A stretch of 15,663 nucleotides of DNA from Spirochaetaceae bacterium. Its GTDB lineage: Bacteria; Spirochaetota; Spirochaetia; Treponematales; Breznakiellaceae. Below the pieces are notes generated by a model. It made no database searches. It had not been told where the DNA came from and worked only from the letters and a program-made list of their open reading frames with translations. The stretch's first letter is position 1. Each line of letters opens with the position of its first letter. Position numbers and translations under genes: made by a program. This document shows positions 1 through 6,180 of this stretch, one piece after another. The stretch is taken from positions 1-15,663 of the forward strand of contig JAIRPH010000159.1 in NCBI GenBank assembly GCA_031257135.1, written 5' to 3'.

Positions 1-110
1 TTGAGGGTTTCCTCTTTTTGAATATTTGCGTAGTCCATAAAAACAGTATACGCTTTGCGGAAATTTTTTCTATACCCCGCTTGCCTCTTTTCGGTTTTTT
101 CGGCATATTT
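1..110. other. AT-rich intergenic stretch before the repeat array
   Basis: No start codon with a ribosome binding site and no convincing open frame is visible. The stretch is rich in T runs and contains a GTATAC hexamer near base 48. I see no recognisable element here. Confidence 0.5.
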
Positions 111-380
111 TCCGTAAACACTAACTAAGTCTTCGTACAGTCTAACAAAGTCTTTGTACGGTCTAACGAGATTTCCGTACAGTCTAGCGAAGTTTCTGTA
201 CAGTCTAGCGGAGATTCCGTACAGTCTAACGAAGATTCCGTACAGTCTAGCGAAGTCTTCGTACAGTCTAACGAAGTCTTTGTACGGTCTAACGGAGATT
301 CCGTAAACACTAGCAGAGTCTTTGTACGGTCTAGCGGAGATTCCGTACGGTCTAACGAAGTTTCCGTAAATACTGCTGGA
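111..380. repeat. 21-bp tandem repeat array, 12 full units plus a partial unit
   Basis: Units start at 111, 132, 153 and so on every 21 bases to 342, with a partial unit from 363. A typical unit reads TCCGTACAGTCTAACGAAGTT. Most variation is at a few fixed positions: AACG or AGCG, CAG or CGG, and the junction bases. Units 1, 10 and 13 share a GTAAACAC or GTAAATAC variant instead of GTACAGTC. Several unit junctions are palindromic, for example ACAAAG-T-CTTTGT at 145-157 and CGAAG-T-CTTCG at 251-261. Because 21 is divisible by three, some frames stay open through the whole array on both strands, giving heptapeptide repeats. No start with a Shine-Dalgarno sequence precedes any of them, so I call this non-coding. 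Confidence 0.9.
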
Positions 381-565
381 TGTTTAAAAAAAACGAAAAA
401 TTGGTTGATTGGCTGGATAATTTGTCAGCGGAAGTGCAGGGAAATGACGCAAAATGGCGGATTCCCAAGACCGAAACGGACGAAATTGCCGGGCTTACCG
501 CGGATTTCAAGCGAAAACGCGTCAAAATTTTGTCAATATCCGGCAAACAGGGCAGGAAGCGGGTC
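380..565 (+). pseudogene. Possible gene remnant abutting the repeat array
   Basis: An open frame starts at an ATG at 380, directly after the last repeat unit, and runs to 709. Its later part lies antisense to the trpR-like gene and does not look protein-like. The first 40 to 45 residues do look like a real protein: W12, a following D-N pair, then KW-R-IP around residues 25-29 and an LTADF segment. I associate this W/KWxIP/LT pattern with the start of a family of small treponemal proteins, but this is from memory and not checked. There is no Shine-Dalgarno sequence before the ATG. A truncated copy of such a gene fits best. A chance open frame is the alternative. Confidence 0.3.
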
Positions 566-860
566 AGGATTCCCGCAAAAGAGCCAGCATCCGTTCAAAA
601 GGGGACTGAGGCTTCTTCAATTCTCTGGAACCCCGGGTTATTTTGCAGAGGGATATACCGAATCGGCGGGCAATCTCCCGCTGGGGAATCTTATTGTTTA
701 GGGCTTTAACCAAAGCCCACCGAGCCGCAATGTCCGCGGCTTCCGCCGGAGTCAAAAGGGAACGCAAAAAGGATTCTATCAGTTCGGGGTCTCCGGTTTT
801 GGCAAGGGTCCGGGCTAATTCAGTAAAATTTTCCGCAACCCAAGCGTCGTCAGTCTTCAT
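564..860 (-). CDS. trpR: TrpR-family transcriptional repressor
   Basis: This is a 98-residue helical DNA-binding protein of the TrpR/YerC/YecD superfamily; the full-length E. coli TrpR is about 108 residues. The segment LLTPAE (35-40) and the helix-turn-helix at about 57-80 with ITRGSRELK (74-82) match TrpR (ITRGSNSLK) better than the YerC type. By eye, three E. coli tryptophan-pocket residues are kept (T37, R47, R76), while the positions of E. coli T81 and S88 appear to be K73 and E80, so the ligand may differ. It lies 55 bases downstream of the serine acetyltransferase gene on the same strand and may be cotranscribed with it. No trp biosynthesis genes are in the window. No clear Shine-Dalgarno sequence precedes the ATG. 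A palindrome AGTATACT at 867-874 sits just upstream and could serve as a -10 or an autoregulatory site. Confidence 0.8.
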   Translation of the reverse strand: MKTDDAWVAENFTELARTLAKTGDPELIESFLRSLLTPAEAADIAARWALVKALNNKIPQREIARRFGISLCKITRGSRELKKPQSPFERMLALLRES

Positions 861-866
861 AGACTC

Positions 867-874
867 AGTATACT
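867..874 (-). promoter_or_regulatory. Palindrome AGTATACT just upstream of trpR
   Basis: The perfect 8-bp palindrome lies 6 bases before the trpR-like start codon. Read on the minus strand it contains TATACT, a good -10 hexamer, but no -35 at normal spacing is visible. If it is a promoter the transcript would be nearly leaderless, which agrees with the missing Shine-Dalgarno sequence. It could equally be a repressor half-site or chance. Confidence 0.3.
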
Positions 875-915
875 ACGAAACGCCGGCTTGAGGCGGAAAA
901 TCATCTTCAAACCGG

Positions 916-1872
916 CTATATCACATAATCCCAGAATCCTTCCTGCTGTAATTCCTGATATTCCCAGCGTTGATGTTCGTCGGTTTTGTATTGAAGCTCC
1001 GGATTTTTCACGCTTACCTTTGTTTTCTCCGGCACGGACTTGGTAACGAACGCATTACTGCCTATCACCACCCCCGCGCCGATTACCGTCGTGCCGCCCA
1101 AAATCGACGCGCCGGAATAAATCGTCACGTTGTCCTCGATAGTGGGATGCCGCTTCGTTCCCTTCATGCTCTGCCCGCCCCGCGTGGAAAGTCCGCCCAG
1201 CGTAACGCCCTGATAGAGCTTGACGTAATTGCCGATAACCGTGGTCTCGCCGATAACAATGCCCGTGCCGTGATCGATAAAAAAATGATGCCCTATCCGC
1301 GCGCCGGGATGAATATCAATGCCCGTAACGTTATGCGCGTACTCGGTCATAATCCGGGGAATCAGCGGTATCTCAAGCTCATACAGAATGTGCGCGAGCC
1401 GATACACCATAATCGCAAATATCCCCGGATACGAAGAGATTATCTCATCCTTGCTGTAAGCCGCCGGGTCTCCGTCAAAAGAGGCGGAAACATCCGCGGC
1501 CATATATTCCCGAACCTGCGGCAGATGAGATAAAAACACATAGCTCAGTTCCTCAGCCTTCTCGGCAACCGCCGAATCAGACCCGCCGCAGTCCGCCCGA
1601 TGCCGCAACGCATTAGCAATCTGCTTGGAAAGCGTAAATAATACCCCCTCCACCAAATCGCCCGCGTAATATTCCACCGAAACCGAAGTAATGCTCTTCT
1701 TCCCAAAATAGCCCGGAAATATTATACACCGAAGTTTATCAATAATATCAATAAGCGCGCTCCGGTTAAGCTGATTCCCGGTATCTATCTTGATGATCTC
1801 CTCATGATCCCGATAGCTTTGCAAAAGCAGATGCATCAGGTCCTTGATGCGAGTATGCGTCTCTATGTTCAC
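916..1872 (-). CDS. cysE: Serine O-acetyltransferase (EpsC/CysE type)
   Basis: The enzyme transfers acetyl from acetyl-CoA to L-serine, giving O-acetylserine, the first step of cysteine synthesis, in the cytoplasm. The protein is 318 residues: a helical N-terminal region (about 1-175), then a left-handed beta-helix of hexapeptide repeats (about 184-285). The catalytic Asp-His pair of E. coli CysE (D143, H158) corresponds to D186 in GIDIHP and H201 in FIDHGTG. RHP at 241-243 is also conserved. The C-terminus ends DYVI, with the terminal Ile needed to dock into the active site of cysteine synthase; plant serine acetyltransferases end in the same four residues. The start is GTG at 1870-1872 with GGAGG at 1880-1884, seven bases upstream. 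The promoter region carries a perfect dyad (1906-1925). The trpR-like gene follows 55 bases later. Confidence 0.93.
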   Translation of the reverse strand: MNIETHTRIKDLMHLLLQSYRDHEEIIKIDTGNQLNRSALIDIIDKLRCIIFPGYFGKKSITSVSVEYYAGDLVEGVLFTLSKQIANALRHRADCGGSDSAVAEKAEELSYVFLSHLPQVREYMAADVSASFDGDPAAYSKDEIISSYPGIFAIMVYRLAHILYELEIPLIPRIMTEYAHNVTGIDIHPGARIGHHFFIDHGTGIVIGETTVIGNYVKLYQGVTLGGLSTRGGQSMKGTKRHPTIEDNVTIYSGASILGGTTVIGAGVVIGSNAFVTKSVPEKTKVSVKNPELQYKTDEHQRWEYQELQQEGFWDYVI

Positions 1873-1901
1873 AACCGAGCCTCCATAATGCTGATAAAAT
1901 A

Positions 1902-1930
1902 CCCTAGTACAATCTGAATTGTACTGTCAA
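1902..1930 (-). promoter_or_regulatory. cysE promoter with a perfect operator-like dyad in the spacer
   Basis: On the minus strand a consensus -35 TTGACA (1925-1930) is followed after 18 bases by a weak -10 TAGGGT (1901-1906). The spacer is largely filled by AGTACAAT-TCAG-ATTGTACT (1906-1925), a perfect 8-bp inverted repeat with a 4-base centre. It overlaps the end of the -35 and the start of the -10, a classic repressor position. The right arm continues as GTACTAG, a string also present in the E. coli trp operator. Confidence 0.6.
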
Positions 1931-1953
1931 GAGCCTCCCCGCAGAGCCTCCCC
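1930..1953. repeat. Direct repeat AGAGCCTCCCC, two copies
   Basis: AGAGCCTCCCC occurs at 1930-1940 and again at 1943-1953, a 13-base period, in the C-rich spacer between the divergent cysE and CPBP genes. The first copy abuts the cysE -35 box. Its role is unknown. Confidence 0.5.
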
Positions 1954-2027
1954 AAGCCCTCAGACTCCAACCCAGCCTAAGCGGTTCAGTCCTTCCAAAG
2001 TCCCCTGAACCTAACGATACTATAAGT

Positions 2028-2654
2028 ATGCGTATCTTCGCCGAAATCCTTGCCTTGTACCTCCTGCTTTTCTCCTCCGGCATGATCCTCAAACCATACC
2101 CGGAAACCCTAGCCTTTTCCGCCGAAGCGGAACTCTTCCGGCTCTTTGCGTATACCCTCCCCGGACTTGGGCTTATTGGGCTTCTGCTCTTCCCCCAAAA
2201 ACCCCCGCCCAAACCCGGCGTCAACGATATAGCCGCCTGCATAATATGCCTCCCCGGACTGATTCTCCTCGGCTTCGCCGTCTCCAGCATAGCCGGCTTG
2301 CTCGGGCGTCAGCCGCCCAGCCCGCGCCCGGAAACTCCGGAAAGCCTCTGGACATGGACGGCTCTCGGAACGGCCTGCCTCGGAACCGGCTATCTGGAAG
2401 AAAGCTTCTTCCGCCTCTACCTGACACAGCGGCTCGAAGAAGCGCGCCTACCCCGCGGGAAAACGGTTTTCGTTTCAACCCTGCTCTTCGCCTGCTGTCA
2501 TATCTACGAGGGTCCCTGGGGCGTCGTCAACGCGGCTTGCGCGGGCTTAGGCTTGTCCGCGGCATTTGCAAAACTGAAAGCCGTTCACGGACTCGCCTGG
2601 GCCCACGGCGGCTACAACATCTTCGTCTTCGCGCTGTCGTCTCTTCTTCCCTAA
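2028..2654 (+). CDS. CPBP-family intramembrane metalloprotease-like protein
   Basis: This is a 208-residue multi-pass membrane protein of the CPBP (Abi/CAAX-protease-like, Rce1-related) family. The family motifs appear in order: EESFFR at about 125-130, then a second motif with His in CHIYEG (about 151-156), and a third with H-GGYN near the C-terminus (about 193-197). About six hydrophobic segments are visible, beginning with the first 20 residues. Family members are putative membrane peptidases; the substrate here is unknown, and there is no bacteriocin or immunity context beside it. No Shine-Dalgarno sequence precedes the ATG, and the sequence just before it resembles a -10 (TATAAG), so a leaderless transcript is possible. 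The coding strand is unusually rich in C and proline codons compared with the feo genes next to it. Confidence 0.8.
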   Translation: MRIFAEILALYLLLFSSGMILKPYPETLAFSAEAELFRLFAYTLPGLGLIGLLLFPQKPPPKPGVNDIAACIICLPGLILLGFAVSSIAGLLGRQPPSPRPETPESLWTWTALGTACLGTGYLEESFFRLYLTQRLEEARLPRGKTVFVSTLLFACCHIYEGPWGVVNAACAGLGLSAAFAKLKAVHGLAWAHGGYNIFVFALSSLLP

Positions 2655-2685
2655 ATGAAAATCGCTACCCGGGAATCGGGGCGGC

Positions 2686-2714
2686 TTGACATTCTTTTCT
2701 TGGTAGGAGATACT
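2686..2714 (+). promoter_or_regulatory. Upstream promoter of the feo operon
   Basis: A perfect -35 TTGACA (2686-2691), a 17-base spacer and -10 GATACT (2709-2714) lie between the CPBP gene and feoA. Transcription would start near 2721 and give a leader of about 115 bases. A second promoter-like sequence follows at 2765-2794. Confidence 0.6.
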
Positions 2715-2750
2715 TACTTTGTTAAGCAATACCAACAAGTCAGCGGTCAA

Positions 2751-2766
2751 AAGCGTAAATTTGCTT
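2751..2766. promoter_or_regulatory. Imperfect inverted repeat overlapping the second feo promoter
   Basis: AAGC-GTAAATTT-GCTT forms an imperfect dyad centred on AAATTT, and it covers the first two bases of the -35 box at 2765-2770. The position suits an iron- or metal-dependent repressor site. It does not match a Fur or DtxR box that I can name. Confidence 0.3.
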
Positions 2767-2794
2767 GACCTATTTTGTTTGTATATGCTAAATT
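2765..2794 (+). promoter_or_regulatory. Proximal promoter of the feo operon
   Basis: -35 TTGACC (2765-2770), an 18-base spacer and -10 TAAATT (2789-2794), which carries an extended -10 TG at 2786-2787. Transcription would start near 2801, shortly before the feoA Shine-Dalgarno sequence GGGAGG at 2823-2828. Confidence 0.55.
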
Positions 2795-2834
2795 GAAATA
2801 AGCCCTAGCTAACAAGCGGGGCGGGAGGTTTATA

Positions 2835-3050
2835 ATGCCTTTATCGCAATCAAAGCATGGCGAAGACGTTTTGGTCAAACGGATAGGCGGTTCTGAGTCC
2901 ATAAAAAAGCATCTGGAAACCTTGGGGTTTACCGTCGGCAGTACCGTATCGGTAATATCTGAGCTTGCCGGAAGTCTTATCGTCAACGTTAAGGATTCCC
3001 GGATCGCGTTGAACCGGGAATTGGCGAACCGTATCTTTGTGTCTATCTAA
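2835..3050 (+). CDS. feoA: FeoA-family protein, first copy
   Basis: A 71-residue SH3-like FeoA protein, the small cytoplasmic accessory of the ferrous-iron transporter FeoB. The features of the fold are visible: an N-terminal segment with GEDVLVKRI, a central KKHLETLGFTVGSTVSV (about 24-40), and a C-terminal strand pair ending ALNRELANRIFVSI, where FeoA proteins usually have a residue pattern like AL-R-LA--I. GGGAGG at 2823-2828 lies six bases before the ATG. It is the first gene of the feo operon. Having two separate FeoA genes before FeoB is known in several bacteria. The two copies differ a good deal, so they are unlikely to be a recent duplication. Confidence 0.88.
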   Translation: MPLSQSKHGEDVLVKRIGGSESIKKHLETLGFTVGSTVSVISELAGSLIVNVKDSRIALNRELANRIFVSI

Positions 3051-3076
3051 TACGAATAATAGGGAGGAGAGAGCCT

Positions 3077-3301
3077 ATGACAACGCTGAAATCGGCGAAA
3101 CCCGGACAGACTGTTAGAGTGATTAAACTTCATGGTCAGGGTCCGGTAAAACGCCGGATTATGGATATGGGTATTACCAAGGATACGGAAATACTGGTCC
3201 GCAAAGTTGCGCCCCTGGGAGACCCTATCGAAGTAAACGTCCGGGGCTATGAGCTTTCCCTGCGGAAAGCCGATATCGATATTATCGAAGTGGCGGAGTA
3301 G
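3077..3301 (+). CDS. feoA: FeoA-family protein, second copy
   Basis: A 74-residue FeoA protein with the segment RRIMDMGITKDTEILVRKVAPLGDPIEVNVRGYELSLRK, which is closer to the FeoA consensus (MG--PG-----AP-GDP------G---LR) than the first copy. It keeps the APLGDP turn that the first copy lacks. A strong Shine-Dalgarno sequence, AGGGAGGAGA, lies at 3061-3070. The stop codon is three bases before the feoB start, and GGAG within its last codons (3295-3298) serves feoB, so the two genes are probably translationally coupled. This copy is therefore the better candidate for the direct FeoB partner. Confidence 0.92.
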   Translation: MTTLKSAKPGQTVRVIKLHGQGPVKRRIMDMGITKDTEILVRKVAPLGDPIEVNVRGYELSLRKADIDIIEVAE

Positions 3302-3304
3302 CCT

Positions 3305-5533
3305 ATGAACATCAAAATAGCCTTAGCCGGAAACCCCAATGCGGGGAAAACCACGCTTTTTAACGCTCTTACCGGGTCCAATCAGTTTGTCGGCAACTGG
3401 CCCGGGGTTACGGTCGAAAAGAAGGAGGGACGTCTCAAGGGGCGTCAGGACGCAAGCGTTATGGACCTGCCGGGGGTTTATTCGCTATCGCCGTATTCGC
3501 TTGAAGAGGTTATCACCCGCAATTATGTGCTGGACGAAAAGCCTGATGTTATCGTCAACATCATCGATGGGACCAATCTTGAACGGAATCTGTTTCTGAC
3601 TACTCAGCTTCTGGAACTCGGTATTCCGGTAGTGGCGGCGGTCAACATGATCGATGAGGTTGATCGGGCGGGAGACGCCATCAATCTTACGGAGCTGGAG
3701 ACCGCTCTTGGCTGTCCGGTTACGGCAATATCCGCACTCAAGGGAACGGGTATTCCGCAGATGATTGAAAAAACCATCGCCGCGGCGGAGCAGAGAATCC
3801 TTCCGAAGCGGCAGGTTTCTTTTTCCAAAGCGATTGAAGACGGCATCGCCTCGATTTCTGCGAAACTCGGAAGCGTTGAAGCGGATAAAAAGCGGTTCTA
3901 CGCGATCAAAGCACTTGAGCGGGACGAAAAGATCGGGCTGAAACAATCCGTACCGGAGGCGGAACAGATCGCCAAAAGCATCGAGGAAGCCAAAGACGAC
4001 GACATTGAAAGCCTGATCTCTGAGGAACGGTATGCGTTTATTACTTCTATTATTTCCGGCTGTTACCGCAGGAAACGCCGAGGGAGCGAAACCAGCTCTG
4101 ACCGGATCGACCGGGTCGTTACCAACCGGGTTTTAGCTCTTCCGATTTTTGGGGCGGTGATATTTCTCGTATATTTTATTTCCGTTACCACTGTGGGGAC
4201 TTGGGTTACGGATTGGACTAACGACGGCTTATTCGGCGAGGGCTTTCACTTATTCGGCGTCGGGGCAGAGGCTTTTGAGGCGGCGTCAGAGGCGGGGGAG
4301 GTTGATCCTGCTGAATTCGGCATTTGGGTTCCGGGTATTCCGGTCGCTGTGGGCGGACTGCTTGAGTCCGCGGGAACCGCGGATTGGCTTTCCGGGCTTA
4401 TTCTTGACGGCATAATCGGAGGGGTCGGCGCGGTTATCGGCTTTGTTCCGCAGATGCTGGTATTATTTTTGCTTCTGGCAATTCTTGAATCCTGCGGCTA
4501 CATGGCGAGGATTGCGTTTATTCTTGATCGGGTATTCCGGCGTTTTGGACTTTCGGGCAAGAGTTTTATTCCCATGCTGGTTGGCACCGGGTGCGGGGTT
4601 CCGGGGGTTATGGCTTCGCGCACCATCGAGAATGCGGCTGATCGCCGGCTCACGGTGATGACCACGACCTTCATGCCCTGCGGCGCGAAACTGCCGGTTA
4701 TCGCCATGATTTCCGGCGCGGTTTTCGGGGGCGTTTGGTGGGTAGCTCCCAGCACGTATTTTATCGGCATTGGGTCGGTTATCATGTCGGGGATTATCCT
4801 GAAAAAGACCAAGCCTTTCGCGGGCGAAGTCTCGCCTTTTGTGATGGAGCTTCCCGCGTACCGCGTCCCCGGAGCGGTCAACGTTCTGCGGGCGATGTGG
4901 GAACGAGGCTGGTCCTTTATTAAAAAGGCGGGGTCGATTATCCTGCTTTCCGCGGTGGTCATCTGGTTTCTTTCGAGTTTCGGCGTTACCGAAGAAGGCT
5001 TCGGCTTGGTGGAAGACATGAACGACGGGCTTCTTGCCGGTATCGGCAACGCGATTGCGTTCATTTTCGCGCCTTTGGGCTTCGGCACTTGGGACGCTAC
5101 GGTAGCGACCATCACCGGACTTATCGCTAAAGAAAACGTGGTCGGCACCATGGGGGTTCTCTACGGCTTCGCGGAGGTAAGCGAGGAAGGGGAAGAGATA
5201 TGGGGAGCCTTTGCTTCTCAGTTTACGGCGCTTTCGGCGTACTGCTTCCTCTTGTTCAATCTCTACTGCCCGCCCTGTTTCGCCGCTATCGGCGCGATCC
5301 GGCGGGAGATGAACAACGCCAAGTGGACGCTTTTTGCGGTAGCTTATCAGCTCGCTTGGGGCTATGCGCTTGCCCTCATCGTCTACCAGTTGGGAAATTT
5401 CTTTGGAGGCGGCGGCTTCGGCGCGGGGACTATCGCGGGTATTCTCGCGCTGGGCTTGCTGGTCTGGCTTCTTGTGCGGCGTCCCTCTGCGGAACCTGCG
5501 CTGAAAGGCGCGGCATTGGGTACCGCGGCGTAA
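3305..5533 (+). CDS. feoB: Ferrous iron transport protein B (GTPase-permease)
   Basis: FeoB imports Fe2+ across the inner membrane. The protein is 742 residues, normal for the family. The N-terminal G domain has G1 GNPNAGKT (9-16), a G2 threonine at T36, G3 DLPG (54-57), G4 NMID (114-117) and G5 SAL (143-145). A helical GDI-like segment follows to about 265. The membrane domain starts near 275 and has the Gate motifs GCGVPG (429-434) and PCGAKLP (458-464), with the ENVVGT segment and a conserved CPPC motif further on. The loop between the first two membrane helices (about 300-365) is long, acidic and rich in Gly. It overlaps no neighbour: feoA ends three bases upstream and a Cys-rich small protein starts 24 bases downstream. 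Confidence 0.97.
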   Translation: MNIKIALAGNPNAGKTTLFNALTGSNQFVGNWPGVTVEKKEGRLKGRQDASVMDLPGVYSLSPYSLEEVITRNYVLDEKPDVIVNIIDGTNLERNLFLTTQLLELGIPVVAAVNMIDEVDRAGDAINLTELETALGCPVTAISALKGTGIPQMIEKTIAAAEQRILPKRQVSFSKAIEDGIASISAKLGSVEADKKRFYAIKALERDEKIGLKQSVPEAEQIAKSIEEAKDDDIESLISEERYAFITSIISGCYRRKRRGSETSSDRIDRVVTNRVLALPIFGAVIFLVYFISVTTVGTWVTDWTNDGLFGEGFHLFGVGAEAFEAASEAGEVDPAEFGIWVPGIPVAVGGLLESAGTADWLSGLILDGIIGGVGAVIGFVPQMLVLFLLLAILESCGYMARIAFILDRVFRRFGLSGKSFIPMLVGTGCGVPGVMASRTIENAADRRLTVMTTTFMPCGAKLPVIAMISGAVFGGVWWVAPSTYFIGIGSVIMSGIILKKTKPFAGEVSPFVMELPAYRVPGAVNVLRAMWERGWSFIKKAGSIILLSAVVIWFLSSFGVTEEGFGLVEDMNDGLLAGIGNAIAFIFAPLGFGTWDATVATITGLIAKENVVGTMGVLYGFAEVSEEGEEIWGAFASQFTALSAYCFLLFNLYCPPCFAAIGAIRREMNNAKWTLFAVAYQLAWGYALALIVYQLGNFFGGGGFGAGTIAGILALGLLVWLLVRRPSAEPALKGAALGTAA

Positions 5534-5557
5534 AACCCGCGAATCCTAAGGAGTATT

Positions 5558-5701
5558 ATGGGAACTATTATCGTAGGCGTCATTGTTTTTGGTATTCTTG
5601 CGGCGGTAAGCGTCAGGCTTATCCTGAACGCCCGCAGTGGGAAAACCGGCTGTTCCTGCGGCGGAAGTTGTCCGCACTGCGCTGAACGCCGGGGCGAATA
5701 G
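5558..5701 (+). CDS. FeoB-associated Cys-rich membrane protein
   Basis: A 47-residue protein that fits the FeoB-associated Cys-rich small membrane protein family. It has one N-terminal membrane helix (about residues 3-24), a short basic linker, then a tail with four cysteines in the pattern C-x-C-x4-C-x2-C (C33 to C42) and a charged end. The Shine-Dalgarno sequence AAGGAG at 5548-5553 is four to five bases before the ATG. It starts 24 bases after the feoB stop and ends 37 bases before the shared terminator, so it is the last gene of the feo operon. The family has no established reaction; cysteines near the membrane suggest metal or Fe2+ handling at FeoB, which is inference. Confidence 0.85.
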   Translation: MGTIIVGVIVFGILAAVSVRLILNARSGKTGCSCGGSCPHCAERRGE

Positions 5702-5738
5702 CCTTACTCGGCGGAAATCTCTCGCAACACTGTATGAC

Positions 5739-5776
5739 AAACGCCTGCGGTTCATAGCAGGCGTTTCGGGGTTTTA
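5739..5776. terminator. Bidirectional hairpin terminator between convergent genes
   Basis: AAACGCCTGC (5739-5748) and GCAGGCGTTT (5757-5766) form a perfect 10-bp stem with an 8-base loop. GGGGTTTTAT follows on the plus strand, so the U tract is short. It lies between the end of the feo operon (5701) and the minus-strand gene ending at 5774. Confidence 0.75.
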
Positions 5777-6154
5777 TCTGCGGCGGTTGCCTTTGTCTTT
5801 AATTCCGCCGGCAAAGGGGTCTCTTCCGCCGGTTATCGGGGCGCCTACCTCGTAGGTCGTGCCGACTATGGTCAGTTTTATCGGATAGAAGTACCGGTAG
5901 GTTTGACCTTCGACGGACGGCGCGGAAGCGTATCCCTCCAGCATAACCGGCGCGCCGATTTTGAGCGCGTCAATAAAGCCGATGTAGCGTTCAAGCCTTT
6001 TGACGTAATAGGTGACGCCTCCGCTGGTAACGGCTATGCTCCCGTTGCTTAACCCGACCGTTCCCTGGATGATGGTCGTAGGCGTTGCGGTCTGAGCAAA
6101 CAGTATTCCGCCCGCGGCAACGCTCAAAAGGACAAAAAGCGCAAGTTTTTTCAT
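5774..6154 (-). CDS. Small exported protein of unknown function
   Basis: 126 residues. The start at 6154 is chosen over an in-frame upstream start because AGGAGAG (complement of 6161-6166) lies at good spacing and the protein then begins with a signal peptide: MKK, a hydrophobic core and cleavage likely after LFA, leaving a mature N-terminus at Gln. The mature part is beta-rich, with a repeat-like alternation of Thr, Gly, Val and Tyr and a basic tail ending in three arginines. The layout (a short strand-rich domain with QGTVG and a YYPIKLT strand) recalls an OB-fold, but I recognise no family. It is monocistronic and convergent with the feo operon. Confidence 0.7.
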   Translation of the reverse strand: MKKLALFVLLSVAAGGILFAQTATPTTIIQGTVGLSNGSIAVTSGGVTYYVKRLERYIGFIDALKIGAPVMLEGYASAPSVEGQTYRYFYPIKLTIVGTTYEVGAPITGGRDPFAGGIKDKGNRRR

Positions 6155-6180
6155 ACAAACTCTCCTAAAAAATATATGTC

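Noticed and set aside
125..310. Minus-strand open frame of LDCTExS heptapeptides across the repeat array
   Set aside because: The frame stays open only because the 21-bp unit has no stop in it. There is no ribosome binding site, and plus-strand frames through the array are open for the same reason.
111..380. CRISPR array
   Set aside because: The 21-bp units are contiguous with no unique spacers, and no cas genes are present.
970..1533. 187-residue plus-strand open frame
   Set aside because: It lies wholly antisense to the well-supported serine acetyltransferase gene.
2655..2685. Terminator after the CPBP gene
   Set aside because: CCCG with CGGG gives only a 4-bp stem and no T run follows directly.
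2719..2796. 25-codon leader ORF with TTG start and AGGAGA upstream in the feo leader
   Set aside because: Its Shine-Dalgarno sequence overlaps the -10 of the first feo promoter, so it would not be in that transcript, and the codons look arbitrary.
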